From contig CAIQON010000282.1 in the NCBI GenBank assembly GCA_903873475.1, positions 1-59,693 on the forward strand: 59,693 bases of DNA, in the 5' to 3' direction. The notes under the pieces are model-generated. The model saw only the letters and a program-made list of their open reading frames with translations, did no database searches and was not told the DNA's origin. The position numbers were made by a program, and so were the translations under genes. The DNA comes from an uncultured bacterium. Its GTDB lineage: Bacteria > Pseudomonadota > Gammaproteobacteria > Burkholderiales > CAIKXV01. Numbering within the stretch: the first letter of the stretch is position 1; every line of letters begins with the position of its first letter. Below, piece by piece: positions 1 through 8,434 of this stretch.

Positions 1-17
1 CGGCGGGCGCCCGGGGC

Positions 18-590
18 TCAGCCGCGAGCGCGCCGGGTGCCGGCGCGGGCGCCAGGACGGGTGCCCCCGGTGCTGCCGGGCCCTTGCTCCTGCTCATGCT
101 CGGCGGCAAGCAGGGACAGCAGCCGCGCGAGCGTGTTCCGGTCGGCTTCGCCGAGCACGTCGAGCAGCCGTGCCTGCTCGGCGAAGTGGCGTTCGATCAC
201 CCGGTTGGCCAGCTTCAGTCCCTTCGGGGTCAGTCGCACCGCGCTCGACCGCGCATCGAGCGGATCGGGCTCGCGCGCTACCCAGCCCATCGCCTCGGCG
301 CGCGCGATGCGGTTGGTGATCGCGCCCGACGTGAGCAGTGCCTGGCGGTAGAGGGCCGTCGGCGTCAGTCGATAGGGCGGGCCCTGCCTGAGCAGGGCGC
401 CGAGTACTGCGAACGTCTCCCAGGTGAGGTCGAACTCGGCGAGCCAGCCATCGGCGCGCCGCTGGAACATCCGTGCCAGGCGCGTGATGCGCCCGATCAC
501 CTCGGTCGGTGCCGGGTCGAGGTCGAGGCGGCTCGCACGCCACTGCGCGACGAACTGCCCCACCGCATCATCCGCCTGATGTCTTGACAT
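18..590 (-). CDS. MarR-family transcriptional regulator
   Basis: Predicted winged-helix repressor of about 190 residues. The central part (after LTPTALYRQALLTSGAITN) reads as the MarR recognition helix followed by a wing with DPLDARSSAVRLTPKG, the usual D-x-R-S family signature. The ORF track start adds 32 residues of low-complexity sequence; the ATG giving MSRHQ at 590 fits family length better. The C-terminal 20 residues are Gly/Arg-rich and look disordered. The gene is divergent from the AhpD-like gene at 670, and an imperfect MarR-type palindrome overlaps its own start codon, which suggests autoregulation and control of that neighbour. The ligand is unknown; MarR proteins beside small catabolic enzymes usually sense phenolic or organic acids. 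Confidence 0.88.
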   Translation of the reverse strand: MSRHQADDAVGQFVAQWRASRLDLDPAPTEVIGRITRLARMFQRRADGWLAEFDLTWETFAVLGALLRQGPPYRLTPTALYRQALLTSGAITNRIARAEAMGWVAREPDPLDARSSAVRLTPKGLKLANRVIERHFAEQARLLDVLGEADRNTLARLLSLLAAEHEQEQGPGSTGGTRPGARAGTRRARG

Positions 591-600
591 TGAGATAACT
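579..600. promoter_or_regulatory. Putative MarR operator over the marR start codon
   Basis: TCTTGACATTGAGATAA (582-598) closely resembles the widespread MarR operator form TCTTGACATCAAGATAA; symmetry is imperfect. A smaller perfect inverted repeat ATGTC-TT-GACAT (579-590) is nested in it and includes the regulator's own ATG. Binding here would block both the regulator gene and the divergent promoter. Site assignment is inference from sequence form and position. Confidence 0.5.
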
Positions 601-612
601 CGGGAATAGCGT
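584..612 (+). promoter_or_regulatory. Candidate sigma70 promoter for the AhpD-like gene
   Basis: A perfect -35 TTGACA (584-589) lies 17 bp before TAGCGT (607-612), a weak -10. The -35 is embedded in the putative MarR operator, which fits repression by promoter occlusion. The gene starts at 670 behind GGGGAGG. Confidence 0.42.
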
Positions 613-669
613 CCGGCCTTCGACGCCGCGATTGTACGCGCCGGCGGACACTGCCCGGGGAGGCCGACG

Positions 670-1332
670 ATGAAGACGCAACGCATCAGCTATGTACCGT
701 TCGAGCAGATCCATGACCCGCGCATGCGCGCCGAACTCGAGCGGTGCGCGCGCGACGGCACGCCGCGCCCCGAGAGTTCCGCGGTGCGTGCCCACGTGCC
801 GGAATGCTTCTGGTTCTTCGCCGACTCGTGGGAGAAGATCTTCCGCAACGGTGTCGTCGAGCATGCGATCAAGGAACTCTGCCGGGTGTACGTGTCGCGT
901 TCGGTGATCTGCGAATTCTGCGGCAACCAGCGCTCGATCAAGGGCGCATCCGAAGGCCTGACCGAGGCGAAGTACGATGACCTGATCAACTTCGAGAAGT
1001 CGACGAAGTACGACGAGCGGCAGAAGGCGGCCCTCGCCTATGCCGAGGCGATCGTCTGGCGGCTCGACACCGACGACGCGTTCTGGAAGCGCATGCATGC
1101 GAGCTTCAATGAAGCGGAACTGGTCGAACTCGGCTGTGCGATCGGGCTGACCTACGGCCAGCAGAGCTGGCTGCGCCTGCTCAACATCGAGCATCATCAG
1201 TATCTCGCCGGCACCGACGGTTCGATGGCGCCCGGCTTCGAGACCGCCTATGCCCTCGCGCAATCGAAGGCCTCGCCCGAGTACTGGGCGGCACGCAAGG
1301 CCGAGCAGGCCGGAGCCGGCAAGCTGGTCTGA
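670..1332 (+). CDS. Carboxymuconolactone decarboxylase / AhpD-fold protein
   Basis: 220-residue all-helical AhpD-like protein. The redox pair C81-x-x-C84 (CEFCGNQRS) sits in the usual place at the start of the core helix, as in peroxidase-like AhpD relatives rather than true decarboxylases, which lack the CxxC. A plausible role is a thiol-dependent reductase or peroxidase of an organic substrate in the cytoplasm. A strong ribosome binding site (GGGGAGG) precedes the ATG. It is divergent from the MarR gene and probably its regulatory target. The substrate cannot be told from sequence. Confidence 0.82.
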   Translation: MKTQRISYVPFEQIHDPRMRAELERCARDGTPRPESSAVRAHVPECFWFFADSWEKIFRNGVVEHAIKELCRVYVSRSVICEFCGNQRSIKGASEGLTEAKYDDLINFEKSTKYDERQKAALAYAEAIVWRLDTDDAFWKRMHASFNEAELVELGCAIGLTYGQQSWLRLLNIEHHQYLAGTDGSMAPGFETAYALAQSKASPEYWAARKAEQAGAGKLV

Positions 1333-1482
1333 GCCCGACTGCGGGCGGGCGCCCGCTGCCGCTGCCGTACGCACGCATGCCTGACTTCGACTGCCGGACC
1401 CCGTAAGATCGGCACCGGGGCGCGCGGCCGTCGCTGGCCGCGCCGCAGACGGCCAGTGGGCGTGACGACGGAGCGAGCAGGC

Positions 1483-2418
1483 GTGAATATTTTCGTGTTG
1501 GGTGCAGGTGCGGTCGGTGGCTATTACGGCGGACGGCTGGTCGAGGCGGGCGCCGATGTCACCTTCCTCGTTCGAGACCGCCGGCTGGCGCAGCTCGCGC
1601 GTGACGGGCTGGTGATCGAAAGCGCCGCCTGCGGCGATGCACGGCTGAAGGTCGATGCGGTCACCGCGGCCGACCCCACGAAGGCCTTCGACCTCGTGCT
1701 GCTCACCAGCAAGGCCTACGACCTCGATGCGGCCATCGAGGCGGTGCGCCCGGCGATCGGTCCGGGCACCGCGATTCTTCCGCTGCTCAACGGCTATGCG
1801 CATGTCGACCGACTGGTGGCCGAGTTCGGCGCGCAGCGGGTGATCGGCGGGCTGGCGAAGATCCAGGCCACGCTGAGCCCGGAGGGCGTGGTGAAGCACC
1901 TGAACGACTGGCGCTACATCACGTTCGGCGAACTCGACGGACACGCATCCGAACGCGTCGCGCAACTGAAGGCCCTGTTCGACCGTACCTCGGTCGTTGC
2001 CACCGTCTCGTCCGACATCCGCCACGATCTCTGGATCAAGCTGGTCCACCTGTCCACCGTGGCCGGCATGACCTGCCTGATGCGCGGCAGCGTGGGCGAG
2101 ATCGCCCGCACGCCCGATGGCACGCGGCTGCTCAATGCGTTCTTCGACCTGAACATCGAGATCGCGACGCGTGCCGGCTGTGCGCCGAAGCAGGGGTTCA
2201 TCGACGAGTTCCGGGCGCTGTTCGGCAACCGCGATGCGGCCTACAGCGCATCGATGGCGCGCGACATCGAGCGCGGCGGGCCGATCGAGGCCGAGCACAT
2301 CCTCGGTTTCATGCTCGAGCGCTGCCGGGCATTCGGGCTGGACGACACGCTGCACGCCGTCGCCTATACGCACTGCATGACGTACCAGGCGCGGCGCGCG
2401 GCAGGCCGCCTGCCGTGA
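1483..2418 (+). CDS. Ketopantoate reductase (PanE/ApbA) family oxidoreductase
   Basis: NADPH-dependent 2-dehydropantoate 2-reductase family, about 311 residues. The N-terminal Rossmann motif GAGAVGG begins at residue 7 if translation starts at the GTG at 1483 (MNIFVLGAG), which has GGAG 9 nt upstream; the ORF track GTG at 1456 adds nine unconserved residues. Family catalytic lysine positions are visible in TSKAYD and LWIKLVH. Because it lies beside an FAD amine oxidase-like gene and not with panB/panC, it may reduce another 2-oxo acid instead of making pantoate. The next gene starts about 60 bp downstream. Confidence 0.85.
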   Translation: MNIFVLGAGAVGGYYGGRLVEAGADVTFLVRDRRLAQLARDGLVIESAACGDARLKVDAVTAADPTKAFDLVLLTSKAYDLDAAIEAVRPAIGPGTAILPLLNGYAHVDRLVAEFGAQRVIGGLAKIQATLSPEGVVKHLNDWRYITFGELDGHASERVAQLKALFDRTSVVATVSSDIRHDLWIKLVHLSTVAGMTCLMRGSVGEIARTPDGTRLLNAFFDLNIEIATRAGCAPKQGFIDEFRALFGNRDAAYSASMARDIERGGPIEAEHILGFMLERCRAFGLDDTLHAVAYTHCMTYQARRAAGRLP

Positions 2419-2479
2419 CCCACGTGAAGTACGGGGCGCCCGGGACACGCGCCTCGCGGCCACGTTCCGGCGAGCGACG

Positions 2480-3829
2480 ATGACCCCGTACGATCCGATC
2501 TTCGCCGACGGCCCGGGCACCGGCCTGGCGCATCCCGCGTCGTACTGGCTCGACACCGCTGGTCCGCTGCCGGCCGACGATGGCCTGGCACCCGCGGCGC
2601 TGGATACCGAGGTCGCGGTGATCGGCGGCGGCTACACGGGGCTGTCGACCGCATTGCACCTCGCGCGGCGCGGCCATCGCGTCACCGTGCTGGAGGCGAA
2701 CCGTCCCGGCTGGGGCTGCAGCGGACGCAACGGCGGTTTCGCGCGCATGGCATTCGGACGCCTGTCGTTCAGCGACATGGTGTCGCGCTTCGGCCTGCCC
2801 GGGGCGAAGGTGCTGTTCGGGCATACGAAGGCCTCGCTCGACAACGTCCGGCAGATGATCCGCGAGGGTGGCATCGACTGCGATGCGTCCGAGGCTGGCT
2901 ACCTGAAGGTTGCGCCGAAGCCGGGCCGCGCCGCGGCGCTGGCGGCTGAAGCCCGGCTGATGCAGCGCGAACTCGACTATCCGGCCGAGTTCATCGATGC
3001 CCGGACCCTGCAGCGCGACCACCTGGGCGGCGCGCAGTCGTTCGGCGCGCTGCGCATACCGGATGCGCTGGCGCTGCATCCGCTCAAGCTCGCCGCCGGC
3101 GTGCTGCGCATGGCGCGTGCCGCTGGCGCGGTGGTGCACGCTTCGAGTCCGGTCACCGGCTGGCGCAAGGACGGCGCGACCCATGTGCTGTCGACGCCCC
3201 ACGGGACGGTGCGCGCCGCGCAGGTCGTGATCGGTACCAACGGCTACACGCCGCCCGGGCTGCACCGCGACCTGAACGCCGCGATGATGCCCATCCTCTC
3301 GCACATCATCGTGACCCGGCCGATGACCGATGCCGAGGTGGCGGGTTCGAACTTCGTCACCGGTCATGTGCTGACCGACGCACGCAAGCTGATGTTCTAC
3401 TGGCGGCGGCTTCCCGACCGGCGCATCCTGTTCGGAGGGCGCGGGCTGATCGCCGACACCCCGGGCCGCACGGCGAGCCACCGCGACTACCTGTACCGGG
3501 AACTGATCGCCAAGTATCCGTCGCTCGATGGTATCGGCATCGAACACGACTGGCATGGATGGGTCGCATTCACGCGCGACTTCCTGCCGCGCATCCGCTG
3601 CGCGGCAGACGACTCGACCGTTCACTATGCGGTCGGCTACCAGGGCAGCGGCGTGTCGCTGTCGCTCTACGCCGGCCGGCTGATCGCAGCACGGATCGCC
3701 GGCGATGCGGCCGAGCCGGCGATCGAGGCCGCCGGGCATCCGGTGCGGCCCTTCCCGCTGCATCGCCTGATGCGCATCCCGCAGCGTGCGCTCTTCTACT
3801 GGTACCGGTTCCTCGACAGCAGGCCCTGA
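2480..3829 (+). CDS. FAD-dependent oxidoreductase (DAO family, PuuB-like)
   Basis: 449-residue D-amino-acid-oxidase-fold flavoprotein. The dinucleotide motif VIGGGYTGLSTALHLA lies at about residues 47-63, followed by the acidic strand end VTVLEA and WGCSGRNGGF, both typical of gamma-glutamylputrescine oxidase and related amine oxidases. The C-terminal FAD-contacting segment GYQGSGVSLS is present. The likely reaction is oxidation of a secondary or primary amine to imine/aldehyde plus hydrogen peroxide. It follows the PanE-like gene in the same direction and is convergent with the amidohydrolase, with only 13 bp between stops. The amine substrate is unknown. Confidence 0.85.
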   Translation: MTPYDPIFADGPGTGLAHPASYWLDTAGPLPADDGLAPAALDTEVAVIGGGYTGLSTALHLARRGHRVTVLEANRPGWGCSGRNGGFARMAFGRLSFSDMVSRFGLPGAKVLFGHTKASLDNVRQMIREGGIDCDASEAGYLKVAPKPGRAAALAAEARLMQRELDYPAEFIDARTLQRDHLGGAQSFGALRIPDALALHPLKLAAGVLRMARAAGAVVHASSPVTGWRKDGATHVLSTPHGTVRAAQVVIGTNGYTPPGLHRDLNAAMMPILSHIIVTRPMTDAEVAGSNFVTGHVLTDARKLMFYWRRLPDRRILFGGRGLIADTPGRTASHRDYLYRELIAKYPSLDGIGIEHDWHGWVAFTRDFLPRIRCAADDSTVHYAVGYQGSGVSLSLYAGRLIAARIAGDAAEPAIEAAGHPVRPFPLHRLMRIPQRALFYWYRFLDSRP

Positions 3830-3842
3830 TCGCTGCGAGCCC

Positions 3843-4676
3843 TCAGGGCATTGGCCAGCCGATCCATTCGCAGACGCCACGGCCCATGATCCATTCCTTG
3901 TCCGATGCCGACAGCCAGGGGATCTCGTCGATGAACATCGTCACATGCTGCCGGTACGCGATCGGCGAACGGGACAGGTCGGTGCCCCAGAACAGCCGCC
4001 TCGGCCCGAACGCATCGTAGGCGCGCCGCAGGTGGTCGTGCAGCGAGCGGTAGGGGTAGCTGTCGTTCGTGTAGCAGGGCAGCGCGCTGGCCTTCGCGGC
4101 GACGTTGGGGCGCTTCGCGATCGCCAGCAGCTTGTCGAAGTCGGCGAACGCCTCGGCGTCGCGCTGCTTGCTGTTCAGGCCGAAGTGGTCCATCACCAGC
4201 CGCAGGTCCGGATAGCGCGCCGCGACCTTGTCGATCTCCGGTACCAGCCGGTGCGGCACCAGCACGTAGATCGGCACGCCGGCCTTCTCTGCCTCGCCCC
4301 AGACCCAGTCCATGTGGCCTTCGGTGAGCAGGGCCTCGAGCATCGGCAGGTGGAAGGTGAAACGCAGGCCGAGCATGCCGGGCTGGCTGCGCCACGCTGC
4401 GAGCGTGCCGCGCGCGGCCGGGTCCTGGGGGTCGATGCGGCCCATGGTCGCGAACCGGGTGGGGTGCGCGAGGTGGGCGGCGATCGCCAGGTCGTTGCGG
4501 TCGCCCTCCCAGGACGGCGGCACGATCACCACGCGATCGACGCCCGCCTCATCCATCTCGCGCAGCAGGTCGGTGTGGTCCAGCGGGATCGGCCGCTGTG
4601 CCTCGGCGCGCTTCGGCCAGGGGCGTTCCGGCGTGTCGGCGCCCCAGATGTGTACCTGCGAATCGACGATCAGCAT
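3843..4676 (-). CDS. Amidohydrolase-family TIM-barrel metal hydrolase
   Basis: About 277 residues of the amidohydrolase_2 family (2-pyrone-4,6-dicarboxylate lactonase and ACMSD relatives). The N-terminal strand IVDSQVHIWG holds a Q-x-H version of the H-x-H metal site, as in the lactonase group. VMDHFGL and FWGTDLSRSP supply the later His and Asp positions. Two ATGs are six bases apart; AGGAGG abuts the first (4682), so the second (4676, MLIVDSQ) has correct spacing and is preferred. It lies 67 bp downstream of the dehydrogenase at 5628 and probably shares its transcript. Likely a lactone or cyclic acid hydrolase in the cytosol. Confidence 0.8.
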   Translation of the reverse strand: MLIVDSQVHIWGADTPERPWPKRAEAQRPIPLDHTDLLREMDEAGVDRVVIVPPSWEGDRNDLAIAAHLAHPTRFATMGRIDPQDPAARGTLAAWRSQPGMLGLRFTFHLPMLEALLTEGHMDWVWGEAEKAGVPIYVLVPHRLVPEIDKVAARYPDLRLVMDHFGLNSKQRDAEAFADFDKLLAIAKRPNVAAKASALPCYTNDSYPYRSLHDHLRRAYDAFGPRRLFWGTDLSRSPIAYRQHVTMFIDEIPWLSASDKEWIMGRGVCEWIGWPMP

Positions 4677-4743
4677 CGCCATCCTCCTCGTTGCCCGTCG
4701 CGGGCTTTCGTTGTGCGCGGCGCGGCCGGCAGCCGCGCCGGTG

Positions 4744-5628
4744 TCATCCCGAGCGCTTCATCCAGCGGACCGGCAGGGCCACCGCATCGGCACCACCCAT
4801 GCCTTCCCTGGAGGCCTCGTCGAATACATCGAGGGCGCGCTGGGTCACCGGCAAGGTCGCCCCGAGCGATCCGGCTTCGTCGATCATCGTCTGCAGGTCC
4901 TTGCGGATCAGGTCGACATCGAAGGTGACCGGCCCGGTATCGCCGCCTGCCATCGCACGCGCGATGGTGGGGCCGCGCACCTTGAGCACGTTCGGCCCGC
5001 CGGAGGTATCGGCGAGGATGTCCATGATGCGCGCCGGTTCCAGGCCCAGCGGCTTGATCAGCGCGAGCGCCTCCCCGAGTGCCTGCCAGTAGACCAGCAG
5101 CGGCAGGTTGATCGCGAGCTTCATGCTCGCCCCGGCCCCGGCCGGGCCGATGTGCTCGACCCGTCGGCAGAGCTGGTCGAGCAGCGGCTTCGCGCGTGCG
5201 AAGTCTTCCGCGCTGCCGCCGGCGAAGCCCAGCAGCTTGCCGTCGCGCGCGGGCCCGGTAGTACCGCCGACCGGGCATTCGATCACTGCCGCGCCCGTCG
5301 CCTTCAGTCGTTCGGCGAGGCTGCGCTGGGTCTCCGGGCGCAGCGTGCTCATCTCGATCACCAGCTTGCCGGCCAGGCTGCCTACGGCCGCGCCCGATGC
5401 ACCGAAGTAGGTGGCCTCGACGGCCCTGGCGTCGGCCACGATGCTGAGGATGGCCTCGCTCGCCTCGGCCAGCGCACGCGGAGTCGTGCAGACTTTCGCG
5501 CCGGCGGCCACCAGGGCCTGCGCCTTCTCCGGCGAGCGGTTCCACACGAACACTTCATGGCCGAGGCCGAGCAGGCGGGTTGCCATCGCCGCGCCCATGC
5601 GGCCGATACCCAGGATTCCGATCTTCAA
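4744..5628 (-). CDS. 3-Hydroxyisobutyrate dehydrogenase-family oxidoreductase
   Basis: 294-residue NAD(P)-dependent beta-hydroxyacid dehydrogenase. The Rossmann motif GILGIGRMGAAMA opens the protein, PVGGTTGPARDGK matches the substrate-binding G-G-x-x-G-A segment, and SMKLAINL carries the catalytic Lys with a downstream Asn. Likely substrates are 3-hydroxyisobutyrate, tartronate semialdehyde or succinic semialdehyde. It is first in a two-gene minus-strand unit with the amidohydrolase. It is one of three members of this family in the window. Confidence 0.86.
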   Translation of the reverse strand: MKIGILGIGRMGAAMATRLLGLGHEVFVWNRSPEKAQALVAAGAKVCTTPRALAEASEAILSIVADARAVEATYFGASGAAVGSLAGKLVIEMSTLRPETQRSLAERLKATGAAVIECPVGGTTGPARDGKLLGFAGGSAEDFARAKPLLDQLCRRVEHIGPAGAGASMKLAINLPLLVYWQALGEALALIKPLGLEPARIMDILADTSGGPNVLKVRGPTIARAMAGGDTGPVTFDVDLIRKDLQTMIDEAGSLGATLPVTQRALDVFDEASREGMGGADAVALPVRWMKRSG

Positions 5629-5661
5629 GGAGGCTGCCTCCGCAGTTGAAAGAGCACGAAC

Positions 5662-5690
5662 TTGACACCGCTTGCGCCCGCCGTCAATTT
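5662..5690 (+). promoter_or_regulatory. Weak candidate promoter upstream of the CocE-type hydrolase
   Basis: A perfect -35 TTGACA (5662-5667) is followed after 17 bp by CAATTT (5685-5690), a poor -10. It lies between the divergent dehydrogenase (start 5628) and hydrolase (start 5827). Support is the -35 and the position only. Confidence 0.28.
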
Positions 5691-5697
5691 AGGTGAA

Positions 5698-5757
5698 CGC
5701 GGACATGTATGCGGACACTTGTGCGCACACATGCGCGAACACGCCCGCCGGCACGCG
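5698..5757. repeat. Five tandem imperfect 12-bp repeats in the hydrolase leader
   Basis: Five consecutive 12-bp units of pattern [CT]GC-G/A/C-rich-CA[CT] run between the candidate promoter and the start codon, for example GCGGACATGTAT then GCGGACACTTGT. In the upstream-extended reading frame each unit would encode x-x-His-x (RGHV, CGHL, CAHM, REHA, RRHA). The downstream ATG at 5827 has a much better ribosome binding site, so the array is probably untranslated and may be a regulator-binding array or a slippage product. Confidence 0.6.
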
Positions 5758-5826
5758 CCTGGGCGTGCCGGCGGCAACGAACAGCAGGCGGCGCGGCGAC
5801 CTGGCGCGGCCGGGCGGGAGGATCCG

Positions 5827-7638
5827 ATGGCTACGATTGAAGGTGCGACGCCTGCAGGGGCGGCGGCTCCGGCTGCCTCGGGCGTGCAGGGCGGCGTTCA
5901 GGGCGGCGTGCAGGGCGGCGTCATTCGCGACGGCATGCATTGCACGTTCGACGTGCCGATCCCCATGGACGACGGCGTCGTGCTGCGCGCGGATGTGTAC
6001 CGACCCCCGGGAGACGGGCCGTGGCCGGTGCTGCTGACCTACGGCCCGTATGCGAAGGGGCTGGCCTTCCAGGAAGGCTATCCGAGCGCCTGGCAGCGCA
6101 TGGTCGCCGAGCATCCGGATGTCGCCCACGGATCGAGCAACCGCTACCAGAACTGGGAAGTGGTCGATCCCGAGAAATGGGTGCCCGAGGGCTACGCCTG
6201 CGTGCGGGTGGATTCCCGCGGCGCCGGCCGCTCGCCGGGGTTCATCGAGCCTTTCTCCCCGCGCGAGACGCGCGACTTCCACGACTGCATCGAGTGGGCC
6301 GGTGTCCAGCCCTGGTCGAACGGCAAGGTCGGGCTGAACGGCGTGTCCTACTTCGGCATCAATCAGTGGCACGTGGCGTCGCTGCAGCCGCCGCACCTGG
6401 CCGCGATGTGCATCTGGGAGGGCGCGGCCGACTGGTACCGCGACATGACCCACCACGGCGGCATCCTGTCGACCTTCTGGGCCAACTGGTACGACATGCA
6501 GGTGAAGACCGTGCAGTACGGGCTTGGCGAGCGCGGCGCGCGCAGCCGGGTGACCGGCGCGCTGGTGTGTGGCGACGAGACGCTGTCCGACGAACGGCTC
6601 GCGGCCAACCGCTGCAACTTCGGCGACGAGATCCTCGCGCATCCGTTCGACGATGACTGGCACCGCGCGCGTTCGCCCCGGTGGGACCGGGTGACGGTGC
6701 CCTTCCTGTCTGCCGCCAACTGGGGCGGGCAGGGGCTGCATCCGCGCGGAAACTTCGAAGGCTTCCTGCGCGCGGCATCCCCGCACAAGTGGCTCGAGGC
6801 ACACGGCCTGGAACACTGGACGCATTTCTACACCGACTACGGCCGGCGCCTGCAACTGCGCTTCTTCGACCACTTCCTGAAAGGCATCGACAACGGGCAG
6901 GATCGCATGCCGCCGGTGCTGCTGCAGGTGCGCCATGTCGATCGCTTCGTCGAACGTGCGGAGCAGGAATGGCCGATCGCGCGCACGCGCTGGACGAAGC
7001 TGCACCTCGATCCGTCGGCAGGCACGCTCGAGGCGCAGCCGCCGGCGCGCGCATCCACCGGCACGTTCGAGGCGATGGGCGACGGCATCACCTTCCTGGC
7101 AGCGCCGTGCGCGCGCGACACCGAGGTCACCGGCCCGCTCGCGCTGCGCCTCTGGGTGTCGTCCACCACGACCGATGCCGACCTGTTCGCGGTGTTCCGG
7201 GTGTTCACGCCCGACCTGCGCGAGGTCGTGTTCATGGGCGCGATCGATCCGCACACCCCGGTTGCGCAGGGCTGGCTGCGGGCGTCGCACCGCCGGCTCG
7301 ATCCGGCGCTGTCCACCGACTGGCGGCCTTACCACATGCACGACCGTGCCGAGCCCCTGTCGCCGGGGGAGCCGGTCGCGCTCGACATCGAGCTGTGGCC
7401 GACTTCGATCGTGGTGCCGGCCGGGCATCGCCTGGCGCTGACCGTGCGTGGCCGCGACTACGAATGGCAGGCCTCGACCGGTGCACGGCTGTCGAATTTC
7501 AAGAACGAACTGAAGGGCTGCGGCCCGTTCCTGCACGACGACCCGCGCGACCGGCCGCGGTCGGTGTTCGCCGGGCGCACTACCCTGCACGCCGGGCCCG
7601 GCCACGAAGCGTGGCTGCTGCTGCCGATAGTCGAATGA
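5827..7638 (+). CDS. CocE/NonD-family hydrolase (X-Pro dipeptidyl-peptidase fold)
   Basis: About 603 residues. An alpha/beta hydrolase domain (IPMDDGVVLRADVYRP, then RGAGRSPG and nucleophile elbow GVSYFG) is followed by the C-terminal jelly roll of the cocaine esterase/X-Pro peptidase family (TGPLALRLWVSS and later). A His of the triad is plausible in HWTHFY. Start chosen at 5827 because GGGAGG precedes it at good spacing; the ORF track start is a TTG 165 bp upstream. The N-terminus carries a GVQG repeat. No signal peptide is seen, so it is probably cytosolic. Substrates of the family include esters, peptides and acylamides; the specific one is unknown. Confidence 0.85.
   Translation: MATIEGATPAGAAAPAASGVQGGVQGGVQGGVIRDGMHCTFDVPIPMDDGVVLRADVYRPPGDGPWPVLLTYGPYAKGLAFQEGYPSAWQRMVAEHPDVAHGSSNRYQNWEVVDPEKWVPEGYACVRVDSRGAGRSPGFIEPFSPRETRDFHDCIEWAGVQPWSNGKVGLNGVSYFGINQWHVASLQPPHLAAMCIWEGAADWYRDMTHHGGILSTFWANWYDMQVKTVQYGLGERGARSRVTGALVCGDETLSDERLAANRCNFGDEILAHPFDDDWHRARSPRWDRVTVPFLSAANWGGQGLHPRGNFEGFLRAASPHKWLEAHGLEHWTHFYTDYGRRLQLRFFDHFLKGIDNGQDRMPPVLLQVRHVDRFVERAEQEWPIARTRWTKLHLDPSAGTLEAQPPARASTGTFEAMGDGITFLAAPCARDTEVTGPLALRLWVSSTTTDADLFAVFRVFTPDLREVVFMGAIDPHTPVAQGWLRASHRRLDPALSTDWRPYHMHDRAEPLSPGEPVALDIELWPTSIVVPAGHRLALTVRGRDYEWQASTGARLSNFKNELKGCGPFLHDDPRDRPRSVFAGRTTLHAGPGHEAWLLLPIVE
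5881..5921 (+). repeat. In-frame 12-bp minisatellite encoding GVQG repeats
   Basis: Three and a half copies of GGCGTGCAGGGC (one with T for G) inside the hydrolase gene encode GVQGGVQGGVQGGV before the first beta strand. Copy number could vary in frame without breaking the gene. It is the second 12-bp-period array within 200 bp. Confidence 0.8.
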
Positions 7639-7696
7639 AACGGATGGTCCTGATGAACCCGATGAACCTGACCAAGCTGCACCGAGGAGACGCGCG

Positions 7697-8347
7697 ATGA
7701 CCCTTGATCTCTACGGATTCTGGCGCTCGCTCGCCACCTTCCGCGTGCGCATCGCGCTGAACCTGAAGGGCCTCGACTACCGCGAGCATCCGATCGACCT
7801 GTTCTCGGGTGAACAGTACGCGGCGTCGTTTCGCGCGATCAACCCGATGGCCGCGGTGCCGGTCCTGGTCGAGGACGGGCAGTCGCCGCTCACGCAGTCG
7901 ATGGCCATCCTCGAATACCTGGAAGAGGCCTGCCCGCAGCCGCCGCTGCTGCCAGCCGCGCCGCGCGCGCGCGCCCACGTGCGCGCCCTGGCGATGACCT
8001 TCGTGTCCGATGCCCATCCACTGGTGGTGCCGCGGGTGCGCAGCTACCTGTCGGACGTGCTCGGGCTGGAAGAGCCCGTACGCATGGCGTGGATCGAGCA
8101 CTGGAGCCTTACCGCGCTGCGGGCGGTCGAGCAGCAGCTCGCCGGCGCGGCCGGTCCCTTCTGCGCCGGAGCATCGCCGACGATCGCAGACATCTGCCTC
8201 GTCGCCCATGTGGTCGGCGCGCGGCTGTCAAGGTTCGATCTCTCGGCGTTCCAGGCCTGCAACCGGATCGCGGACCATTGCCTGCAGATCGACGCGTTCG
8301 CCCGGGCACATCCGCTCAGGCAGCAGGGCGCGCCCGTGTCGAGCTGA
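7697..8347 (+). CDS. Glutathione S-transferase, maleylacetoacetate isomerase-like
   Basis: 216-residue two-domain GST. The thioredoxin-like N-terminal half begins LDLYGFWRSLATFRVRIAL, where the zeta-class S-S-C-S/A-x-R-V-R motif is altered to WRSLATFRVR; NPMAAVPVLVEDG supplies the cis-Pro loop and LTQSMAILEYLE the gamma-glutamyl site. The helical C-terminal half fits zeta/MaiA (PTIADICLVAHV). Likely cis-trans isomerase or a related dehalogenating/conjugating enzyme. Ribosome binding site GAGGAG precedes the ATG. It follows the CocE-like gene by 58 bp and is convergent with the BMP importer. Confidence 0.85.
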   Translation: MTLDLYGFWRSLATFRVRIALNLKGLDYREHPIDLFSGEQYAASFRAINPMAAVPVLVEDGQSPLTQSMAILEYLEEACPQPPLLPAAPRARAHVRALAMTFVSDAHPLVVPRVRSYLSDVLGLEEPVRMAWIEHWSLTALRAVEQQLAGAAGPFCAGASPTIADICLVAHVVGARLSRFDLSAFQACNRIADHCLQIDAFARAHPLRQQGAPVSS

Positions 8348-8381
8348 CGGGCCGCACGGACGGGTGACGGCGTCTGCCGGG

Positions 8382-8417
8382 GCGGGGCCGCCCGCGAGAC
8401 CGCTGGCGCGGCCCCGC
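8382..8417. terminator. GC hairpin between convergent genes
   Basis: Perfect 10-bp arms GCGGGGCCGC (8382-8391) and GCGGCCCCGC (8408-8417) with a 16-nt loop lie in the 87-bp gap between the GST and BMP lipoprotein stops. There is no T tract, so intrinsic termination is uncertain; it could act on both strands or protect transcript ends. Confidence 0.38.
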
Positions 8418-8434
8418 AGGCGGTACTCAGGGGC

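Noticed and set aside
568-2556. 662-residue minus-strand ORF opposite the AhpD-like and PanE-like genes
   Set aside because: Shadow frame with no domain; both plus-strand genes are clear.
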